A DNA stretch of 64,000 nt from Bacillota bacterium (GCA_021771115.1 JAETPP010000002.1:1-64000); one strand, 5' to 3'. Counted from the stretch's first letter, positions 12,301 through 19,694 are shown. Notes: generated by a model not told the origin, from the sequence alone. Numbers and translations: made by a program.

Positions 12301-12478
12301 CTTCTGTATCCACCAGAAAGGGATACGCGCCGTCATTTTCAGCGGTCAGGATGCTGTCGAGACCGTTGAAAAAATCCTCGAACGAAGCTTCTCCCGCCGC
12401 GGACGCGGGCATGGGAAAAGCGCCCAGCACCAGCAAAACCGCCAGCAGCAGGGACAGGACTTTCTGTTTCATTTTCAT
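3338..12478 (-). CDS. Giant (3046 aa) secreted surface protein: signal peptide, Listeria-Bacteroides repeat, multiple GLUG-type repeats, two DUF4430-like domains, alpha/alpha-barrel (prenyltransferase-like) domain, three C-terminal SLH domains
   Basis: Signal peptide MKMKQKVLSLLLAVLLVLGAFPMPASAA; repeated GGIVG/GGLVG-type motifs; GWMFTVNGELSN...GDSILWF and GWLYQVNRVLPKVGITSYTIAQGDEILFYYTADW as DUF4430-like segments; C-terminal SLH repeats (FVDIEGHWSREAVQYVYENGLMVG, GFTDVPEGKWYSEAIAWGKANGIVAG). Confidence 0.9.
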   Translation of the reverse strand: MKMKQKVLSLLLAVLLVLGAFPMPASAAGEASFEDFFNGLDSILTAENDGAYPFLVDTEAADGPFLGSSNAKKGSTDPAITLTFRQAAALTFDWRVSSESNYDGMLVKNGSTVLYTYSTSSYGTPASAVKGCSGETSGTAAVNAQAGDVVTIVYHKDSSGDIGSDRLWVKNFQASLPSQVIFHANNGTENTSAQGIFGTGTLEANSFSYAGHTFKGWATEAGGAVVYEDGGEITITEDTDLYAVWAAVYPLRFTVTPADAVFGVSQVTDGSPVLLTPDSGTKYTYTVENGDYIWAASAFGYEDGGALVTVNGAAQAVDVSLKKNPAHEITFSYAPHEGEVENGSLTVTTADGEHTMSPTVEGGLSYSLPVGYDYNWVFKSANFAKQSGTISLSGETAEGSGTVTLPMVVKTAWGGADDIAEPRESDGVYQIGSGAELAWLAQEVNARRGTKYSAVLTKNIDLGDEEWTPIGQAYGTRYSGVFDGQGFTVSGLRITGSVSGNYGLFGYVEDGTVKNLTVEGQVSLTGSGGTSYGIAGIVGQLSGNSGSVENCANIAAVSGGQNVGGVVGYVSSGYSTATKAINRCANLGTVSATGNNAGGIVGSISGQVTLENSYNTGAISGGGWRSGGITAYLSSSYAVVRNCYTAGAVTGSRDVNPAFGSKSSGTVENSVYYLSDGSVTDANATAKTEAEMKAPEFVVLLGADFQRDSAVTPVNRGYPILTFQDPTPKYNVTITLSVEEATLTLTDGEGGAVPPVSAQNGVYAYRLPDGEYSYTAAAFGYEEARGTITVNGQAAAETVTLREAGRRTVVFSIAPAGAQAQVTVTYTADGHTVPAQSEHTYSLPSGGYSYTVKAKGYAKETGSFTVDGGQSGTQSISVTLTASTQWDGESREEVSPNGDGAYEIGSGAELAWFADMVNSGTGANYAVLLTDDIDLGGEAWTPIGNSSKPFSGSFNGGGFTVSGLSVSGVNYAGLFGYLKGSSAQNAVVKNLVVQGTVSGTDDVGGIAGRADNTTFESCGNEASVTGGTNAAGIVGRQFSYGSPLRITGCYNTGAISGARAGGILAYINDEAAVERCYNTGTVTGSGYAGGIRGQAGSMIGAITGCYNTGTVSGSTSGPIQAGGSEIDGSYYLGESGSGAMTLAVMQAELLGKLGEGWKTVPGVNQELPILVWQKTEEPAGKLALAENVEFGREMAPSADEDNLIDVPTPILSWEAVENASAYVIALWRCDKVWHELTAEEKLEFDSESDPVRKIMLIDSDALIAAMSAGQREQLAPLEDMLAQKKALANQATTLEEFKEADKQVQEAQRARDSFLAAEIAKGGLPLGYYVSELEQAGTIPNVSGTTYDCTERLSAMEEGVYFATVSAVDEAGKFSLPDEKYVQENVYGLQSPYNRMKPVTGLAFHGATAVWEGKSGLTENGYYLLDLYTVSKGNYTLSRRFLIGGTATSAPLGNAFAAGMSYAFTVTAVPDGSFFTDSLPSGYSPVYIPSTQRPEDKEWVDISSAEDWLELANVKDTPSAGVDSESQQAVEWRKNYRLTKDIDFSNLSAADQVRTKSIGNVMNRFMGELDGQGHRILGLTLSNLDSGLFQYTGSTGYVHDLVVENANVLFSDNAAVLVHNNFGTVENCGVINCNITADTGAVLGGMVSRNYGVIRKSYVQGGSLISNSPTATGHAGFVGSNEENGLIESCWTSMEVSTQSEYSGGFVGLGYGGAIRNCFALGNVSARGYSGGFAGRSVFSGNVYENCYAAGTVTVTQEEGNGFIGGNQPDSGFQYDQSEGVRNCYYNAETASSHDYGAKGRTLEQMKTEDFLKTLGLVDVVWTRSEEKNGGLPYLVGMPAPQAPASEQLTATILLARYDKTEYRFYPLGEKLTVTMESTGNTRLVDLMDAAAEQGLLSYSFDTTPSFGRYIRTINGYSVDPPDGWMFTVNGELSNVSASLAAVKNGDSILWFEGTTENRFLPPTEEELSGTENVWIEIDSVEKLLNLTRPGADLSANYRLTADLDLAGISFAGIGSAEAPFTGVFDGQGHTISNLSMTGTSDNTGFFRVLRGAVVKNLNLKDCSVSGSKNVGCLAGWAQAALDTENMGDNVASLIGGCTVSGTVSGSSSVGGLVGLNDGAYDSDTLFSISSSIDKCTADVAVSGTDANIGGLVGENNGVITRSSALGTVSGENAVAVGGLVGSSYSGSIYESHAEGDVAGKSTVGGFAGTSGGVIKDCYSLGDVSGESYTGGFAGSISQAENVASAGQVTVTGSSSTGYNGGFAGHLNGTLTGVDNQITIRNAYGNCTQPDGSLINLIGNATEYPSDAQKAVLEEMVLKTWRETADKLFEMFGVDLPVSEELAQEAAKYADTVRIAPDTAAGDVISLLKQGETANADITVSIEASDELLTGGSSLTLAEENDTAATRSIPVIITLTDSEGNICHKTVTVLLPANQAAVSDLMDAIAASCVESSDSWTVMDMAVYAGLPGKTAKTSKEAWQNALNLLISEAAKTTASASDRARLEIVLRAMGIDSTRLYPANSNTPINNAEKLAGMNLTAGGYYGAPWILLADQQRDGTLREAQRSALIDLLGSSVGEGLFGYTYGGVTYTDPDTAGAALAALARFCENSEEAKALADKILAAIPDALDANGSLGSANSNAMAILGLLALGEDPAEYRSSVSGASLIDGLLSYVNLETSRFQFAGEDNALATEQAFRALVGLAKFQGTACNIYDFSGNQAVPGRATGEGQVEKPADPNPGNPDITVTVSIQSDAGSWLSGKRVAVKQGSTVYHAFIEALKDSGITQEGAEQGYVKAMTYQGTTLAEFTDGKNSGWLYQVNRVLPKVGITSYTIAQGDEILFYYTADWTKDPSAGGGLISPDPELPFVDIEGHWSREAVQYVYENGLMVGESATRFVPDGPMNRAMLVTILWRMAGSPAGNGKSGFTDVPEGKWYSEAIAWGKANGIVAGMTASTFAPMTRISREQAVAMLRRYGRHCGYDMSAKGGLGGFSDQNKVSRWARADVEWAVGEGLMVGRTATTLVPGGRITRGEAASLIKRFQEAYSKAE

Positions 12479-12644
12479 GTTCTCCTCTTTTCATTGGCAG
12501 CGAACTCGGCTGCAGGATCAAGGCAGGGCAAGAGGAACCACAGGGCACGAAAAACAAAAAAGCGCACCGATTTGCATGACAAATTCGCATGACAAATCGA
12601 TGCACCCGTGTTTGTGCATTCCTTTCGTTCCCGGCCTGCCGGAA

Positions 12645-12860
12645 CATTGGGAGATCGTAAGTCTTCTGACTCACGCTAGGAAAAGCGTCCTCCAGGGCGG
12701 AGAGCTCTTTTCTGCGTCCGTTTCCTACCTTCCCACAGCGCTTTTTACAGCAGCCGCAGTGGCGGCCTTTCGGCTCACATCATATGGATGCTTCGGAACG
12801 GTCTCGCGCTTACAGCGCCGGTCGCGCGGGGCTTTTCACCCCATTCCATCTACGCAGCTC
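12645..12860 (-). ncRNA. Cobalamin riboswitch (minus strand) in the 5' UTR of the giant surface protein
   Basis: Reverse complement carries GGAATGGGGTGAAAAGCCCC, GGCGCTGTAAGCGCG, GAGCCGAAAGGCCGCCACTG, TGGGAAGGTAGG and GAGTCAGAAGACTTACG, i.e. the ordered conserved blocks of the AdoCbl riboswitch including the B12-box GCCACTG. Confidence 0.9.
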
Positions 12861-12963
12861 CTGGCTTTCGGCAGATCGGCGATCTCTCAAAAGCGGTACG
12901 GCAGCGGCGACGATCTCCGTTTTTACGGTACCGATACGGCGACAGCCCGCCGTATCTGCCAAC

Positions 12964-12992
12964 AGTATAGTACAGCGGTTTTCAAAATGCAA
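12964..12992 (-). promoter_or_regulatory. SigmaA-type promoter, TTGCAT-N17-TATACT
   Basis: Located upstream of the minus-strand riboswitch with 17-bp spacing. Confidence 0.6.
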
Positions 12993-13176
12993 GCCCCTAA
13001 AAATATCATTTTTTTGATATCTGTATCTGCTGCAAACACGTTCCCGCCCCCTCATCCCCTTTCGAAAGGCTTCTGGTCCGCTTTTTAAACTTCAATAAAT
13101 CACAGGCTTTTCACGTTGGTATCGGCCAGACTTTTCAAAACCTTTCCAGCTTTCAAAAAAAGAAGCGTGATATCCA

Positions 13177-13205
13177 TTGACAGAGTGATTTTTATGGTAT
13201 AGAAT
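13177..13205 (+). promoter_or_regulatory. SigmaA-type promoter, TTGACA-N17-TAGAAT
   Basis: Located upstream of the plus-strand riboswitch. Confidence 0.7.
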
Positions 13206-13269
13206 GGAGGCACAATTTCATATGCTCCGGCTTTTGTGGCAAATACGCGACCTCAAATATAAGGCACGT

Positions 13270-13510
13270 ATTCTTGTTCGCTGAACAAGGGAATCAGGTG
13301 AAAAACCTGAACACGGCTTTGCCCGGCGCTTTTCGTTTCTTTTCGGAAGGCGGCTGATCCGGCAGGGCGGTGCTGTAAGCATGGAGCGGGCTTTCTTTCT
13401 GCGAAAGCAGGTCACTGGCTCTTCTTTTCGGGCTGGGAAGGCGGAAAGCCCGCGTTGGCCGTAGGCCTGAACATGCCAGTCAGAAGACCTACAACAAGGG
13501 GACTGATTTG
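13270..13510 (+). ncRNA. Cobalamin riboswitch (plus strand)
   Basis: GGGAATCAGGTGAAAAACCTGAACACGG, GGTGCTGTAAGCATGG, GCGAAAGCAGGTCACTGGCTC, GGGCTGGGAAGGCGG and GCCAGTCAGAAGACCT in correct order. Confidence 0.92.
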
Positions 13511-13567
13511 GTGGCGGCATATCCTCCAGGAGGGGATAGTCTGCCTCCTCTCGGCTATGTACACACA

Positions 13568-13598
13568 AAAGCGGACGCCTTTAGGCGTTCGCTTTTTT
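13568..13598 (+). terminator. Riboswitch expression-platform terminator
   Basis: AGCGGACGCC-TTTA-GGCGTTCGCT followed by TTTTTT, between the riboswitch and the first gene. Confidence 0.8.
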
Positions 13599-13653
13599 CT
13601 GCTGACCTGCCGCTTTGCCTGAGTGTTACGGAAAGAAAGGGGCAGATCTCACA

Positions 13654-15288
13654 ATGAAACAAAAATTTACAGCACTGCTGCTGGCGATCCTCTTGCTGTG
13701 CGGCAGTACCGTCACGGCCACAGCGGCAATGTCGGACAGCACAGTAAACGAGGCCATGCTGAACACCGCGCAGTATCTTACCCGCACGGTGAAGAACCCT
13801 CAGGTCGGAACCGCCGGCGGCGAATGGGCTGTGCTGGGGCTGGCCCGCTCCGAAAGCAATGTACCTTATGACTATTATCCCAATTATTACGCCGCGGTGG
13901 AAAGCTATGTGCGGGGCTGCGACGGCATACTGAGTGACAAAAAATACACGGAATACTCCCGGGTGATCCTGGCCCTGGCCTCCTTGGGGAAGGACGCGCG
14001 GAATGTGGCGGGCTATGACTTGACAAAGCCCCTTGGCGATTACGAGAAAACCGTATGGCAGGGCTTAAACGGCCCTGTTTGGGCCCTGATCGCACTGGAT
14101 TCCAGAAATTACCCCATGCCCCAGGCCCCCGGCGCGAAGACTCAGGCGACCCGCCAGCTCTATGTGAATTACATTGTAAAAGCACAGCACAGCGACGGAG
14201 GCTGGAGCCTGCAGGAAACAAGCTCCGCTTCCGAGGTGGACATCACCGCCATGGCTCTGCAGGCCCTGGCAAAATACCGGGATCAGCCTGCGGTCAGCCG
14301 GGCGGTGGAAAAGGGGCTTACCTGTCTTTCAAAAAAACAGAACAGCAGCGGCGGCTTTTCCCAGGACGGCGCTGTCAACGCGGAAAGCTGCGCGCAGGTG
14401 ATCGTCGCCCTTTGCGAGCTGGGGATCTCCCTGGATGACCCCAGGTTTACAAAGAACGGGAAAACCGCCGTGGACGAGCTGCTGACCTTTTACCGCAGCG
14501 GCAGCGGCTTTTCTCACACCAAAACAAAGTTTTTCTCCAACCAGATCGCCACTGAACAAGGGCTTTACGCCCTTGCGGCTGTGCAGCGCGCCCGAAGCGG
14601 CAGAAACAGCCTGTACCGCATGGGGGACGCCCGCATGGTCGATCTTTCCGGCGGCAGCCTGACCACCGGCTCCGGGCTGCCGGGCAAGCACGCCGACGTC
14701 AGTTACCGTCCTGTAACGGCCCCCGGCACGACCTTTTCCGATATCGATACTTCCCCCAACCTTTCCGCCATTGAAAGCCTTGCCTCCCGGGAGATCGTAG
14801 TGGGAAAGGGCGCCGGAAAATTTGGTCCCGCCGCCAATATGACCCGGGCGGAATTTGCCACCATCGTGGTGCAGGCGCTGGGTCTGCCCAAAATGGAAAC
14901 CACCGTATTCAAGGACGTTCACGGCGGGAAATGGTATTCCGGCTATATCGGCTCGGCTTACAATTACGGTATTGTAGCCGGGGTATCCAAGGACCGGTTC
15001 AGCCCGAACGGCACGATCACGAGACAGGAGGCCGGGGCAATGGTAGCCCGCGCCGCCCGGCTCTGCGGGCTGGAGAGCGACCTGGACGACAGCTCTGTGC
15101 GGGATATCCTGGCACAGTTTTCCGATTATCCGAAAATCGAGCGCTGGGCCAGAAAGGATATGGCCTTCTGCTACCAGCTGGGGCTTCTGGACGCCTCCGC
15201 CCTGACCGTTCAGCCGCGCACCGCCATCCAGCGCCAGGAAATGGCCCAGATGATCTATAATCTTTTGGGCGTGGCCAATCTGCTGTAA
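13654..15288 (+). CDS. Secreted alpha/alpha-barrel (prenyltransferase/squalene oxidase repeat-like) protein with C-terminal SLH domains
   Basis: Signal peptide MKQKFTALLLAILLLCGSTVTATAA; repeats such as GGWSLQETSSASEVDITAMALQALAKY, SSGGFSQDGAVNAESCAQVIVALCELGI, ATEQGLYALAAVQR; SLH segments TFSDIDTSPNLSAIESLASREIVVGKGAGKFGPAANMTRAEFATIVVQAL. Confidence 0.9.
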   Translation: MKQKFTALLLAILLLCGSTVTATAAMSDSTVNEAMLNTAQYLTRTVKNPQVGTAGGEWAVLGLARSESNVPYDYYPNYYAAVESYVRGCDGILSDKKYTEYSRVILALASLGKDARNVAGYDLTKPLGDYEKTVWQGLNGPVWALIALDSRNYPMPQAPGAKTQATRQLYVNYIVKAQHSDGGWSLQETSSASEVDITAMALQALAKYRDQPAVSRAVEKGLTCLSKKQNSSGGFSQDGAVNAESCAQVIVALCELGISLDDPRFTKNGKTAVDELLTFYRSGSGFSHTKTKFFSNQIATEQGLYALAAVQRARSGRNSLYRMGDARMVDLSGGSLTTGSGLPGKHADVSYRPVTAPGTTFSDIDTSPNLSAIESLASREIVVGKGAGKFGPAANMTRAEFATIVVQALGLPKMETTVFKDVHGGKWYSGYIGSAYNYGIVAGVSKDRFSPNGTITRQEAGAMVARAARLCGLESDLDDSSVRDILAQFSDYPKIERWARKDMAFCYQLGLLDASALTVQPRTAIQRQEMAQMIYNLLGVANLL

Positions 15289-15299
15289 GGAGAAAAAAC

Positions 15300-16112
15300 A
15301 TGTGGTGGAAAAAACACAAATGGAAGGTACTTGCTCCGGCGGCGGCAGTTCTGCTGCTGGCAGCCGCTTTTTTCCTGGGCGGCTCCTCTGAACCGAAACC
15401 GGCGGCGCCGAAGCGGCCTGCTCTGTCTTCCGCTGCCCCTGCCCAAACGCCCGCTCCCGCCCGGCAGGAAAAGGCAGCCGCTGCCTCGCCTTCTCCGAAA
15501 GCGGAGAAAAGCACGGCAAAACCCAGTTCTCCCTCGCCCACTCCCACAGCGTCTCCCACGCCGGAGGCTACGCCCACGCCGGAATTGGACGAGCCTACCG
15601 CCCAGCCCTCTGCTCCGGACAAGGAGCCGGACCGCTATCAGACCGATCCCGTTCCGGAGGGCCGGCCTGAGCCGGTGGAGCCGGAGGATGTGGAAATTAC
15701 CGAGGAAAGCCACACCTGTACCCTATCCATTTCCTGTAAAACGATTTTAAACAACATGGATCGATTAGACCCTGACAAGGCGGAGCTTGTTCCGGCAGAC
15801 GGCTGGATCCTGCAGCCCATCACCGTTACGTTCTATCGGGGAGAAAGCGTTTTTAACGTTTTACAGCGCACCTGCAAGCAGCAGGGCATTCCCATGGAGT
15901 TTGAAAATACGCCGATGTATCATTCCGCCTATATTGAAGGCATTTCCAACCTCTATCAGTTCGACTGCGGAGAGCTTTCCGGCTGGGTGTACAAGGTAAA
16001 CGACTGGTTCCCCAACTATGGGTGCAGCCGTTACCAGCTTCACGAAGGGGATGTGATCTGCTGGGAATACACCTGCGACCTGGGCGCTGATCTTGGAAGG
16101 GCCGTAGACTGA
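15300..16112 (+). CDS. Membrane-anchored DUF4430 (transcobalamin C-terminal-like) protein with Ala/Pro/Thr-rich linker
   Basis: N-terminal TM segment (VLAPAAAVLLLAAAFFLGG), low-complexity linker (PTPTASPTPEATPTPE), C-terminal domain ESVFNVLQRTCKQQGIPMEFENTPMYHSAYIEGISNLYQFDCGELSGWVYKVNDWFPNYGCSRYQLHEGDVICWEYTCDLGADLG. Confidence 0.88.
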   Translation: MWWKKHKWKVLAPAAAVLLLAAAFFLGGSSEPKPAAPKRPALSSAAPAQTPAPARQEKAAAASPSPKAEKSTAKPSSPSPTPTASPTPEATPTPELDEPTAQPSAPDKEPDRYQTDPVPEGRPEPVEPEDVEITEESHTCTLSISCKTILNNMDRLDPDKAELVPADGWILQPITVTFYRGESVFNVLQRTCKQQGIPMEFENTPMYHSAYIEGISNLYQFDCGELSGWVYKVNDWFPNYGCSRYQLHEGDVICWEYTCDLGADLGRAVD

Positions 16113-16129
16113 TTCAGAAAGGAGAAGCC

Positions 16130-17068
16130 ATGGAACACAGAGACGCGTTTTCCGGCTATCACCCTGCCGTGGCGCTGCTGTATTTTGCCGCGGTTTTGAT
16201 ACTGTCCATGTTTCTTCTGCACCCTCTCTGCCTGGGGATCTCCTTCTGCTCGGCGCTGCTTTACAGCGGCTCTCTAAACGGCTGGAGCAGTGTGAAAAAG
16301 CAGCTTAGCTTTCTGCTGCCCATGTCTCTCCTTATGGTTGTGATAAACGCCGCCTTCAGCCACGCGGGCACCACGATCCTGGTCTATCTGCCCTCCGGCA
16401 ACGCGCTGACGCTGGAAAGTATTTTGTACGGCGTCGGCGCGGCGGCCATGCTTTCCACGGTGGTTCTGTGGTTTTCCTGCTTTCACCGGGTCATGACCTC
16501 CGACAAGCTGATGTATCTGTTCGGCAAGGGCGTTCCGGCGCTGTCGCTGACCCTTTCCATGACCCTGCGGTTTATTCCCCGGCTGCAGGGGCAGCTTCAC
16601 CGCATTTCTGATGCACAGCGCTGTATTGGAAGGGGCGTTTCCGACGGCACCCTCCGGCAGCGCGCGAAAAACGCCATCGCCATGCTGTCTATCCTCATCA
16701 CCTGGGCGCTGGAAAACGCCATGGAAACCGCCGACAGCATGAAAAGCCGGGGCTATGGGCTGCCGGGGCGCACTGCCTTTTCCATTTACCGCTTTGACAG
16801 CCGGGACAAAAGCGCCCTGCTGTGGCTGCTCCTTTCCGGGCTGAGCGTCCTTTCCGGCTGGGCCTCCGGCAGCTTTTCCTGGCGGTATTATCCCAGTATA
16901 AAGGGATCTCCCTTTACAGTGAAGACCTTTTGCTTTCTGCTGTTTTACCTGGCCCTTTGCCTGACTCCCGTGGCCATGGAGGCATATGAAGCCATGCTGT
17001 GGAAACGGCGGGCCGGTAAGCTCTCTGATTCTGAGAAAGGAGGCGCATCCTGTGAAAAAGGCCGCTGA
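16130..17068 (+). CDS. ecfT: ECF transporter transmembrane component (EcfT)
   Basis: CbiQ/EcfT-like polytopic protein with coupling-helix region (LRFIPRLQGQLHRISDAQRCIGRG; ALENAMETADSMKSRGYGLPGRT). Confidence 0.92.
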   Translation: MEHRDAFSGYHPAVALLYFAAVLILSMFLLHPLCLGISFCSALLYSGSLNGWSSVKKQLSFLLPMSLLMVVINAAFSHAGTTILVYLPSGNALTLESILYGVGAAAMLSTVVLWFSCFHRVMTSDKLMYLFGKGVPALSLTLSMTLRFIPRLQGQLHRISDAQRCIGRGVSDGTLRQRAKNAIAMLSILITWALENAMETADSMKSRGYGLPGRTAFSIYRFDSRDKSALLWLLLSGLSVLSGWASGSFSWRYYPSIKGSPFTVKTFCFLLFYLALCLTPVAMEAYEAMLWKRRAGKLSDSEKGGASCEKGR

Positions 17069-19694
17069 GCTGTTTCAGATTTCCCACCTGTCCTTTTCTT
17101 ACCCGGAGGCGGAAAAAGCCGCGCTTTCCGACCTCTGCCTCACCATTGGGCAGGGGGAATTTCTTGCCCTGTGCGGGCCCTCCGGCAGCGGAAAGTCCAC
17201 CCTGCTGCGGCAGCTGAAGCCTGTTCTTGCCCCCCATGGCGATCTCACCGGAGAGCTTCTGTTCCACGGCGCTCCGCTGAAGGCGCTGGACCACCGGGAG
17301 CAAAGCCAAAAAATCGGCTTTGTTCTCCAATCTCCGGAAAACCAGATCGTCACGGATAAGGTTTGGCACGAGCTGGCCTTTGGGCTGGAAAGCCTGGGCT
17401 GTGAGACCCCGGTGATCCGCCGCCGGGTGGCGGAAATGGCTTCCTTTTTCGGTATTGAGCACTGGTTTGACCGGGCCGTTTCAGAGCTTTCCGGCGGGCA
17501 GAAGCAGCTTTTGAACCTGGCTTCTATCCTGGTGCTGCAGCCGGATGTGCTGATCCTGGACGAGCCCACCGCCCAGCTTGACCCCATAGCGGCTTCCGAT
17601 TTTCTCAGCACACTAGGGCGCGTGAACCGGGAGCTGGGCACAACTGTGATCCTCTCCGAGCACCGGCTGGAGGAGGTGTTTCCCCTGGCCTCCACCGTGG
17701 CGGTGCTGGATAAAGGCAGCCTGCTCTGCACCGGCACGCCGGAGGAGGTGGGAAAACAGCTGCAAAAGCAGCACCACTCCATGTTTCTCGGCATGCCCAC
17801 CGCCATGCGGGTATGGGCGGCGACAGCTTCCGAACTGCCCTGTCCTGTCACCGTGCGGGAGGGCAGGCGCTGGCTGGCCGACTTTTCGGCAGGCACTCCG
17901 CTTTCGCCCCTGCCGCCGGAGCAGGTACGCTCCTACCCCGAACGGCCTGTTCTGGAAGCGGAGGAGCTGTGGTTTCGCTATGAAAAAAACGGGGCGGATA
18001 CGGTAAAGGGCGTTTCCCTTTCTCTGAAGCGGGGAGAATTTACCGCCCTGCTGGGAGGCAACGGCGCGGGAAAAACCACTACCTTAAAGCTTCTTGCCGG
18101 GCTGCTGGAACCCAACCGCGGCACGGTGCGAAGGCAGGGAGCTCTGGGAATGCTGCCCCAGGATCCGCAAACGCTGTTTGTGAAAAAGACAGTGCGGGAG
18201 GATCTTCTGGAGCTTCTCAAGGGGAAAAACCTTCCTCCGGAAGCCCTGGAAGGCAGGGTATCTCAGGCCGTTTCCCTCTGCCGCCTGGGCGGATTGCTGG
18301 ACCGCCACCCCTACGACCTGTCCGGGGGAGAGCAGCAGCGGGCGGCGCTGGCAAAAATACTGCTGAACGAGCCGGATATCCTCTTGCTGGACGAGCCCAC
18401 CAAGGGCCTGGATATGGAATTTAAGGAAATATTCGCCCAGATCCTGGAACAGCTTCTGGAGCAGGGGAAATCCATTCTGATGGTCAGCCACGATATTGAG
18501 TTCTGCGCCCGGTATGCTCACAGCTGCGCCCTGTTTTTTGAGGGCGGCATTGCCGCCCAGGGCACGCCCAGAGAGTTTTTTTCCGGCAACAGCTTTTATA
18601 CCACTGCCGCAAACCGTATGGCACGGGGCTTTGTCCCCGGCGCCGTCACCGCGGAGGAGTTGATTTTTGCCTGCGGCGGAGAGCTTCCCCCCGTCCCCGA
18701 TCTGCCCCCGGCGGAGCCCCTGCCGGAGGCGGCGGAGCCGGCCGGCAGAGACCGGCGGAAAAAGCTGCCCCTGTGGCGGAAAGCACTGGCGGCCCTTTCC
18801 GGTACGGCCCTTATTTTGCTGCTTCTGGAATTTATGGGGAAGCTGCAGCTGCCCTTCCTCGCGCCGCTCAGGGCTTATTCCCAGCTTCCCCTGTACGGCG
18901 TTTGGATCCTGCTGCTGTTCGTCTTTGCCGCCGCTGTCATCAGGCGTTCGGAAAAGGCTACGCCCTCCCCTCTGCCGTCTTTGGAAAAACAACAAGGGCC
19001 TTCCCGGCGAGCGCTGCTTGCCGCGGGGATCATCCTGCTGCTGATCCCCGTCACGCTGTTTTGCGGCGTGTACTTTTGGAACGGCAGAAAATATGCCTTC
19101 TTGTCCCTTTTGATCCTGCTGGAAGCCATGCTGCCCTTTTTCCTCATCTTTGAAGGGAAAAAGCCCAGCTCCCGGGAATTATCGGTCATTGCCGTACTGA
19201 GCGCGCTGGGCGTGGCGGCCAGGGCGGTCTTCTTCATGCTTCCTCAATTTAAGCCGGTGATCGCCATTGTCATTCTGGCGGGAACCGCCTTCGGCGGGGA
19301 AACAGGCTTCCTGGTGGGCGCCCTCACCATGCTCTGCTCCAATATGCTTGTGGGCCAGGGCCCCTGGACGCCCTGGCAGATGTTTGCCATGGGGCTGGTA
19401 GGCTTTCTGGCAGGCGTCCTGTTTCGGCGGGGGCGGCTCAGCCGGAGCCGGATCATGCTGTGCGTTTACGGCGCGTTCTCCGCTGTTCTCATTTACGGCG
19501 GCATCATGAACCCCGCCTCCCTGCTCATGTTCAGCTCGGAAATCAACTGGGAAATGGTGCTTGCCTATTACGCCTCCGGCTTTCCCTTCGACTGCGTTCA
19601 CGCCGCCGCGGCCTGCTTTTTCCTCTGGTTCGGCGGAGAGCCCATCCTGCAAAAGCTGGAACGCGTCAAAACAAAATACGGTCTTGGAGGATAG
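17052..19694 (+). CDS. ECF transporter fusion: two EcfA ATPase domains plus C-terminal CbrT-like S-component
   Basis: Two Walker A (GPSGSGKST, GGNGAGKTT) and two signature/Walker B sets (LSGGQKQLLNLASILVLQPDVLILDEPTAQLD; LSGGEQQRAALAKILLNEPDILLLDEPTKGLD), then a polytopic region containing GGETGFLVGALTMLCSNMLVGQGPWTPWQMFAMGLVGFLAG. GTG start at 17052 with AAAGGAGG, overlapping the ecfT 3' end. Confidence 0.9.
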   Translation: MKKAAELFQISHLSFSYPEAEKAALSDLCLTIGQGEFLALCGPSGSGKSTLLRQLKPVLAPHGDLTGELLFHGAPLKALDHREQSQKIGFVLQSPENQIVTDKVWHELAFGLESLGCETPVIRRRVAEMASFFGIEHWFDRAVSELSGGQKQLLNLASILVLQPDVLILDEPTAQLDPIAASDFLSTLGRVNRELGTTVILSEHRLEEVFPLASTVAVLDKGSLLCTGTPEEVGKQLQKQHHSMFLGMPTAMRVWAATASELPCPVTVREGRRWLADFSAGTPLSPLPPEQVRSYPERPVLEAEELWFRYEKNGADTVKGVSLSLKRGEFTALLGGNGAGKTTTLKLLAGLLEPNRGTVRRQGALGMLPQDPQTLFVKKTVREDLLELLKGKNLPPEALEGRVSQAVSLCRLGGLLDRHPYDLSGGEQQRAALAKILLNEPDILLLDEPTKGLDMEFKEIFAQILEQLLEQGKSILMVSHDIEFCARYAHSCALFFEGGIAAQGTPREFFSGNSFYTTAANRMARGFVPGAVTAEELIFACGGELPPVPDLPPAEPLPEAAEPAGRDRRKKLPLWRKALAALSGTALILLLLEFMGKLQLPFLAPLRAYSQLPLYGVWILLLFVFAAAVIRRSEKATPSPLPSLEKQQGPSRRALLAAGIILLLIPVTLFCGVYFWNGRKYAFLSLLILLEAMLPFFLIFEGKKPSSRELSVIAVLSALGVAARAVFFMLPQFKPVIAIVILAGTAFGGETGFLVGALTMLCSNMLVGQGPWTPWQMFAMGLVGFLAGVLFRRGRLSRSRIMLCVYGAFSAVLIYGGIMNPASLLMFSSEINWEMVLAYYASGFPFDCVHAAAACFFLWFGGEPILQKLERVKTKYGLGG

